Assembly: GCA_021730855.1 (NCBI GenBank)
Contig: JAKFYM010000357.1
Span: 1 to 10,022 of the forward strand
Origin: Bdellovibrionales bacterium
GTDB taxonomy: Bacteria; Bdellovibrionota; UBA1018; CAIPTA01
Length of the DNA: 10,022 bases
Reading direction: 5' to 3'
Positions 6,028 through 10,022 of the stretch are shown here, piece by piece. Made by a program: the position numbers and the translations under genes. Under the pieces are notes generated by a model that saw only the letters and a program-made list of their open reading frames with translations, was not told the DNA's origin and did not search any database. Position 1 is the first letter of the stretch, and every line of letters starts with the position of its first letter.

Positions 6028-6057
6028 AGAAGGAAGATGCGCCCCTTTGGGCGAAAG

Positions 6058-6264
6058 TCAACTTCCTCTATGCTCCATGGCAGACAAAAACTCCGCCAGC
6101 TGGTAGGCCAAATCAAGCCCGGCATCGGTCGAAAGCAAAATGCTTTTGCCAGCCACGGCCAGTTCAAACACATCCTGCCCCAATTCGTGCAGTTCGATGC
6201 TTTCCCCGTCGAGCAGGATCGGAGCCTCTTGAATCTTCTCTAAAATTTCTTCAGAAAAATCCAT
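6058..6264 (-). CDS. Small acidic protein of unknown function (68 aa)
   Basis: This encodes 68 residues beginning MDFSEEILEKIQEAP. The frame extends 13 codons further upstream, but the ATG at 6264 has AAGG six bases before it and the added residues (MRRNTLAKLKRCG) look unlike the rest, so the shorter form is preferred. The protein is acidic and alternates hydrophobic and charged positions (ILLDGESIELHELG, VFELAVAGKSILLSTDAGLDLAYQLAEFLS), suggesting a small mixed alpha/beta fold without signal peptide or membrane segment. There are no cysteines in this form. I do not recognise the family. It starts 10 bases after the stop of the small gene upstream (6275-6487) and ends 30 bases before the YhbW-like gene, so the three are probably one transcription unit. 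Confidence 0.65.
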   Translation of the reverse strand: MDFSEEILEKIQEAPILLDGESIELHELGQDVFELAVAGKSILLSTDAGLDLAYQLAEFLSAMEHRGS

Positions 6265-6274
6265 CCCACACCTT

Positions 6275-6487
6275 TTAAGTTTTGCTAAAGTATTCCGTCT
6301 CAATGCGCGAACTAAAATCGAAGGGGATATCGGTCCCCAAGGGAACAGAGCTCACCACCCCCGTCTCGAGCCCTCCGCGGTCTTCCTTGGAAAGATAGTT
6401 CGGCAGAGGCAAGCGCGGATTCTGGCGCGCGAGCATGACGGTGGGATTGGAATAGGTGGCAGGGGCCAGGGAAATAAGATCACTCAC
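6275..6487 (-). CDS. Small protein of unknown function (70 aa)
   Basis: This encodes 70 residues, starting at GTG 6487 with AGG eight bases upstream, a modest signal. The sequence (MSDLISLAPATYSNPTVM, then LPLPNYLSKEDRGGLETG and IPFDFSSRIETEYFSKT) is soluble, has no signal peptide and no cysteine, and is not low-complexity, which favours a real gene. I do not recognise it. Placement directly before the 68-aa gene (10-base gap) supports an operon with it and the YhbW-like gene. The weak start signal and short length keep confidence moderate; it could also be a fortuitous open frame. Confidence 0.5.
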   Translation of the reverse strand: MSDLISLAPATYSNPTVMLARQNPRLPLPNYLSKEDRGGLETGVVSSVPLGTDIPFDFSSRIETEYFSKT

Positions 6488-6732
6488 TCGTAGTACCTGG
6501 GAGGGGATTAGCGCCGCAGCAATTCGCGGCTCGCCCCCAGTAACTGAGGGGTTACTTCAATAAAGGAATGATTGAAGGCGGGGGTGCGTGGCCTGCAACC
6601 AATACATTAGAAGCGATCTTGCTCTATGGAGATCCTAGGCCTGGCAAAGTTGGAGCTAGAATTTCTACGGAGGTAGTGCCGTGGAAGTCGGGGGCGAAGA
6701 GCAAGTCGCCGTTGGCTCTTGCTCGCAGTGCT

Positions 6733-6768
6733 TATAAGGCTGCCTACAAGGCTACTTACAAGGCTGCC
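6733..6768 (+). repeat. Three tandem 12-bp units, consensus TAYAAGGCTRCY
   Basis: TATAAGGCTGCC, TACAAGGCTACT and TACAAGGCTGCC follow one another at 6733, 6745 and 6757, with a diverged fourth unit after them. In the plus-strand frame they would encode YKAAYKATYKAA, a Lys/Ala-rich helical repeat. Whether this is translated is unknown. Confidence 0.7.
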
Positions 6769-7155
6769 AAGAAGGTGCTTCTGAAACGGACATCGACCGA
6801 TTCAAAAAATGGGCTTTTGACCTATTTCTTTGACCTATTCCAGCGATGGCGTGGCTACTTAAAAATATTTTTGTTGGCAGGGGCAGAGGGCAGGGCCAGA
6901 GATCGGAGAGGCAATATTGGTTGCGGGATTTTCCGCGATACGATCGAGCGCTCTTTTTTTTCTTCAGCTTTTCTTTTGCTTGACAGGCATTTTTGCGGGC
7001 GTGGTGGATTTTCTTCCTCTCGTTTTTTTCTGCGTATGAGATGCGCGCATTTGCTTTCTATTGGCCGCAAATCGCCGCGCACTTTTTTGCTTTCGAAATT
7101 TCTTCTCGCGGCTCCTGGGGAGCCTGCTCTTTCGTAAAAATCCTCGCGAAAAACC

Positions 7156-7182
7156 TATGGTAGCTTCGGAAAAATTTGGAGG
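7156..7182 (+). promoter_or_regulatory. Possible -10 element and ribosome binding site of the HNH gene
   Basis: TATGGT at 7156-7161 resembles a -10 box but has no clear -35 partner. GGAGG at 7178-7182 is a strong ribosome binding site six bases before the ATG at 7189. Confidence 0.45.
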
Positions 7183-7188
7183 TACCCC

Positions 7189-8016
7189 ATGGACTTGAGC
7201 AAAAAGAAAAACAACGAACTTCTAGCGGAGCTAAAAGATCTCACCGGGCAGGAACGCTTGTTGGTCACGCGTGTGCTTCTTTACTTACAGGAAGTAGAAA
7301 AAAGAAAACTCTTCTTGGAAGAAGGTTATTCCTCCCTTTTTGCCTTCTGCACGGAATTTCTGCTTTACACTCCGGCCGAAGCGCAAGTGCGCATCGAAGC
7401 CATGCGCCTTGGAAAAGAAATTCCCGAAGTGATCGAAAAAATAAACGAAGGGAAAGTCTCCCTTTCGAATGCCGCCGAAGCACAGGGGCACTTTCGCCGG
7501 GAGGAAAAAAAGAGAGTTGTTCCTAAAGCAGAAAAAGAAGAGGTGCTCGAGAGCCTCTATGATTGCACCACCCGAGAGGCCGAAAAGAAACTCAATGAAC
7601 GTTATGATCCCGAGGCCAAGGTGAAACTTTCTTTCTACGCCAGTCCTGAGCTCTTAGAAAAACTAGAAAAATGCAAAGGCCTCCTGGCGCATCAAAATTA
7701 TGAGGGAGACCTAGCTAAGCTTATTGAGATCCTTGCAGATAAGGTGATCAAAGAACATGACGCGCCAGTACGAGGCGCGCCCCAAGCGCAGGAAAATAAA
7801 ACCCGCTATATCCCCAAATCCACTCAAGCCTTTGTGTGGAAGCGAGCCAACCACCAATGCGAGTACGAGAAGAATGGCAAGCGTTGCTCGAGCCGCCACG
7901 CTCTAGAAATCGACCACATCGTCGAATACGCCAAAGGAGGCAGCAACAAACCCGAGAACCTCAGGCTCCTTTGCTCTGCTCACAATAAGTTCCGGAATTT
8001 TCAGCAATCTGGATAG
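7189..8016 (+). CDS. HNH endonuclease domain protein
   Basis: This encodes 275 residues. The C-terminal 55 are an HNH nuclease domain, a metal-dependent beta-beta-alpha DNA-cleaving fold. Cys224 and Cys233 start a probable zinc site, LEIDHIVEYAKGG (Asp242-His243) carries the catalytic His, ENLRLLC (Asn257, Cys262) the central Asn, and SAHN (His265) the last ligand. All key residues are present, so it should be active. The N-terminal half (LTGQERLLVTRVLLYLQEVEKRK, GYSSLFAFCTEFLLYTPAEA, RIEAMRLGKEIPEVIEKINEGKVSLS) is helical and typical of an HNH family I recall as multicopy in Bdellovibrionota; its role is not established. A charged linker (REEKKRVVPKAEKEE) and a region TTREAEKKLNERYD connect the two. 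GGAGG lies six bases before the ATG. No methylase or partner gene is adjacent, so a restriction system is not indicated. A stand-alone selfish or defence role is only a possibility. Confidence 0.92.
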   Translation: MDLSKKKNNELLAELKDLTGQERLLVTRVLLYLQEVEKRKLFLEEGYSSLFAFCTEFLLYTPAEAQVRIEAMRLGKEIPEVIEKINEGKVSLSNAAEAQGHFRREEKKRVVPKAEKEEVLESLYDCTTREAEKKLNERYDPEAKVKLSFYASPELLEKLEKCKGLLAHQNYEGDLAKLIEILADKVIKEHDAPVRGAPQAQENKTRYIPKSTQAFVWKRANHQCEYEKNGKRCSSRHALEIDHIVEYAKGGSNKPENLRLLCSAHNKFRNFQQSG

Positions 8017-8322
8017 TCGCGAGCGGCACGTAACAGTCTTTACCCGTCCGCTCAGCCCCGTAGCTCAGCGCGAACCGCGCTTGCGCTTGGCCGGCACTCC
8101 TGCGCCGCCGCCAAAAGCGCCTTTCCCACGAGCCCACGGCGGCAGAGATCCAATCCCGCCACGGCTCCATTGCCCCCTGCCGAACATGGGCTTTCCGGGA
8201 CCTTTCGCCACAGCGGGGAACAAAAATTTCCATCCCCACGATAATTTGTTATGAAAGGCTTTCACGTAGAGACTCACGGCTCTCTTCGCCCCGGTACCTA
8301 CCCAACCCAGAGGAGGAGAGTA
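8017..8322. other. Spacer between HNH gene and histidine kinase
   Basis: About 300 bases, strongly GC-rich from 8020 to 8220, with no convincing gene. GAGCGG (8021-8026) and CCGCTC (8048-8053), extended by ACG/CGT inside, form a stem just after the HNH stop but no T-run follows, so it is a weak terminator candidate. GATAAT (8240-8245) could be a -10 box for the kinase gene, with GGAACA (8217-8222) 17 bp upstream as a poor -35. Minus-strand frames here (8065-8331 and 7961-8239) are Gly/Arg-rich and lack supported starts. Confidence 0.45.
8311..8316 (+). promoter_or_regulatory. Ribosome binding site deciding a GTG start
   Basis: AGGAGG six bases before GTG 8323. The upstream in-frame ATG at 8251 has no ribosome binding site, so this site fixes the likely start of the histidine kinase. 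Confidence 0.75.
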
Positions 8323-9984
8323 GTGCGCCAAGACTTCTCTTTTTTGCCCTTAGGTGGGGAAACAGGCGCTTTAGTCCGGACGATCGACTGGTCCCGCCAT
8401 GCGCTCGGAGCTCCGGACCATTGGCCGATCGCCCTAAAAATCACCTTAGGCACTATTTTTGGCTCTCGGCATCCGATGTTTTTGTGGTGGGGCCCCGATC
8501 TCATCCAATTTTACAATGATGCCTACCTACCAAGCTTCGGGAAGGGCAAACACCCCCTCGCCATGGGCCAACGGGGAGTGGAATGTTGGCCAGAAATTTG
8601 GCCGATTATTTTTCCGCAGATCCAAGATGTCCTCAACGAGGGAAAACCTAGTTGGAACGAAAACCAACTAGTCCCCATCTTTCGCAATGGGCAGATTGAA
8701 GACGTCTATTGGACCTATGGCTATTCTGCCGTTTTGGATGAGAAAGGAAATGTCGGCGGGGTGCTGGTCGTCTGCACCGAGACCACCCAACAAGTGGTGG
8801 CGCTAAAAGAGCTCCAGCGAAGCGAAGCAAACCTGCGCCGTAGTGAAGCAGAAGTGCAGTTCGCCCGCCGCGAACTCTTGAGTTTTCTCACCCAAGCTCC
8901 GATTGGCATCGCCATTCTGAGTGGACCTGAGCATGTCTATACCTTCGTGAATCCTACTTTTATGTCCCTCCTTTTTGGCGGGCGTCCGGAAACTCACCTC
9001 TTGCATAAATCCGTCCGCAAGGCCCTACCTGAAATCAAAGGCCAGGGCTTCTACGAACTTCTCGACGAGGTCTACCAAACGGGCAGGCCTTTTCACGGAG
9101 CAAAACTGCGTCTCTCCGTGATCCAAGCAAGCGGAGTGGGAAAGGAAATGTACATTAACTTTACCTACCAGGCCAAGCGCGACGCCAACGGAAAGGTGGA
9201 TGGAATTCTTGCGGTCGTCTACGAAGTGACAGACCAAGTGAACGAACAAAAAGAGATCGAGCTCCTCGCCGAGAACTTACGCTCCGCGATCGTGGCCCGC
9301 GATACATTTTTGGGCATTGCTTCGCACGAGCTCAACACTCCCCTCACCTCGCTGAAGCTTCAGGCACAAATGAACAAGCGTATGCTAGAGCGGCAAGGGA
9401 ACTTTCCCCCAGAAAAAGTGAAAAAGCTCCTAGACACCACGCTCGCCCAAACCGAGCGGCTCGGGCGCCTTGTGAACGATATGCTCGATGTCTCGCGAAT
9501 TAGCTCCGGGAAATTGGCCATGGACTTTGCAAAAACAAATTTATCGCAACTGGTGCACGATATTTTAGAACGCTTTAGTCCTCAGCTCGAGACCGCAGGC
9601 TGCGAGCTCTCTCTAGAAATTCAGCCGGATATCTGGGCCGAGCTCGATGCCGCAAGGGTGGAGCAAGTGCTCACGAATTTCATCACCAACGCCCTGAAAT
9701 ACGCTCCCGGAAAGCCGGTGCTCGCCACCCTCACCCAAGCCGAAGGCCGAGCGAAAGTCAGCCTCAGGGACTCAGGTAAAGGAATCGCCCTACAACACCA
9801 AGAGCGGATTTTTGGCCAGTTTGAACGTGCCGGACCGGTGAACGAAGTGAATGGAATGGGACTTGGGCTCTATATCTCGAAACAAATTGTCCAAGAACAC
9901 AAGGGGCGGATCTATGTGGAGAGCGAGCCCGGGCAAGGATCCACTTTTAGTTTTGAGCTTCCCACGATAGCTACTTCCCTATAA
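8323..9984 (+). CDS. PAS-domain sensor histidine kinase
   Basis: This encodes 553 residues from the GTG at 8323; the frame opens 24 codons earlier at ATG 8251 without a ribosome binding site. Order: a PAS-type domain at about 41-154 (FLWWGPDLIQFYNDAY, GKPSWNENQLVPIFRNGQ), preceded by the ETGALVRTIDWSRHALG segment common before such domains. Then a coiled-coil linker (157-188), a second PAS domain (189-306, QAPIGIAILSG, FVNPTF) and the kinase core. The H-box FLGIASHELNTPL places the phospho-acceptor at His335. The ATPase part has N-box NFITNALKYAP (452-462), G1 DSGKGIA (from Asp483), F-box IFGQFERA and G2 GMGLGLYIS (from 511). No membrane segment or signal peptide is seen, so it should sense a cytoplasmic cue. 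No receiver domain or response regulator is present in the window; it may be an orphan or pair with a gene to the right. All catalytic motifs are intact. Confidence 0.96.
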   Translation: MRQDFSFLPLGGETGALVRTIDWSRHALGAPDHWPIALKITLGTIFGSRHPMFLWWGPDLIQFYNDAYLPSFGKGKHPLAMGQRGVECWPEIWPIIFPQIQDVLNEGKPSWNENQLVPIFRNGQIEDVYWTYGYSAVLDEKGNVGGVLVVCTETTQQVVALKELQRSEANLRRSEAEVQFARRELLSFLTQAPIGIAILSGPEHVYTFVNPTFMSLLFGGRPETHLLHKSVRKALPEIKGQGFYELLDEVYQTGRPFHGAKLRLSVIQASGVGKEMYINFTYQAKRDANGKVDGILAVVYEVTDQVNEQKEIELLAENLRSAIVARDTFLGIASHELNTPLTSLKLQAQMNKRMLERQGNFPPEKVKKLLDTTLAQTERLGRLVNDMLDVSRISSGKLAMDFAKTNLSQLVHDILERFSPQLETAGCELSLEIQPDIWAELDAARVEQVLTNFITNALKYAPGKPVLATLTQAEGRAKVSLRDSGKGIALQHQERIFGQFERAGPVNEVNGMGLGLYISKQIVQEHKGRIYVESEPGQGSTFSFELPTIATSL

Positions 9985-10022
9985 TAAAGACCGAAAAACA
10001 TTGAATTTTTTTCCGTCCAATC

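Larger units (their letters stand above)
6488..7188. other. 700-base region without a convincing gene
   Basis: A plus-strand frame (6568-7137) spans most of it, but its ATG has AAAGGA directly abutting it, inside the loop of a hairpin. Its second half is T-rich, Arg/Phe/Ser-heavy and not protein-like. Inverted repeats visible are CTTCAAT (6555-6561) with ATTGAAG (6571-6577), GAGCAAG (6699-6705) with CTTGCTC (6718-6724), and GGCTCC (7110-7115) with GGAGCC (7119-7124). A TTGACA at 6980-6985 has no matching -10 box. T-runs are frequent from 6950 to 7100. The region could be a decayed gene or the promoter region and leader of the HNH gene. No tRNA, tmRNA, SRP or RNase P RNA signature was seen. 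Confidence 0.5.

Noticed and set aside
6568..7137. Plus-strand frame of 189 codons
   Set aside because: The start lies in a hairpin loop with AAAGGA directly abutting the ATG, and the second half is T-rich with Phe/Arg/Ser bias unlike the real genes here. A short translated part around the 12-bp repeat cannot be excluded.
8054..8125. tRNA-like beginning (CCGTAGCTCAG)
   Set aside because: The D-stem partner is GCGC rather than GAGC, no anticodon arm folds, and no T-arm motif (GTTCGA) follows.
7961..8239. Minus-strand frame of 92 codons overlapping the HNH 3' end
   Set aside because: It overlaps the conserved HNH C-terminus, its sequence is Arg-rich and no family motif is visible.
8065..8331. 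Minus-strand Gly/Arg-rich frame of 88 codons in the spacer before the kinase gene
   Set aside because: It needs a TTG start without a good ribosome binding site, overlaps the kinase start and its composition follows from the GC-rich DNA.
9985..10022. Possible terminator after the kinase gene
   Set aside because: GACCGAAAAA and TTTTTCCGTC pair imperfectly and the stem is AT-rich. The window ends before a clear structure can be judged.

Overview
The window looks like ordinary chromosomal, accessory-leaning sequence from a moderately GC-rich Gram-negative bacterium. The best taxonomic hint is the HNH-endonuclease gene at 7189-8016. Its N-terminal half (motifs such as LTGQERLL, EEGYSSLFAFC, RIEAMRLGKEIPEV) resembles a multicopy family I associate with Bdellovibrionota and related former Deltaproteobacteria. 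The small secreted proteins, the GTP-type PEP carboxykinase and the simple AGGAGG-type ribosome binding sites fit, but the assignment is inference from remembered family patterns.

Left part (1-2197): the tail of a plus-strand gene ends at 85, possibly a Y-family DNA polymerase. A minus-strand gene for a small secreted protein follows (155-700), then a divergent pair: an HxlR-type regulator (826-1185, minus) and a GNAT acetyltransferase (1277-1759, plus). Their shared intergenic region carries two exact copies of ATACTAGTAT, a likely operator. A second small secreted protein (1742-2197, minus) overlaps the acetyltransferase tail to tail.

Middle (2198-5045): pckG, the GTP-dependent phosphoenolpyruvate carboxykinase of gluconeogenesis, is the clearest gene. 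Its start is best placed at 2424, which leaves a perfect 17-nt dyad and a TATAAA element in its upstream region. Between pckG and the next gene are about 270 bases rich in inverted repeats. They include a strong intrinsic terminator that points along the minus strand although no minus-strand gene lies upstream of it, so a small RNA or an antisense-blocking terminator is possible. A secreted protein with five tandem PRYNP-like pentapeptides and a Cys-rich tail follows (4497-4991) and ends in a clear terminator that also serves the convergent gene.

Right part (5032-10022): a YhbW-like flavin-dependent monooxygenase (5032-6027, minus) has two small unrecognised genes upstream in the same direction. 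About 700 bases without a convincing gene follow, T-rich near the end and containing a short 12-nt tandem repeat. Then come the HNH endonuclease, a 306-base spacer and a cytoplasmic two-PAS sensor histidine kinase whose start is best placed at the GTG at 8323. No partner response regulator is visible.

The genes do not form one pathway. I see no phage, insertion sequence, CRISPR array, tRNA or rRNA, and no convincing new multi-gene system. The most interesting signals are the structured region 4222-4496, the duplicated palindromic operator at 1196-1227 and the dyad in front of pckG.
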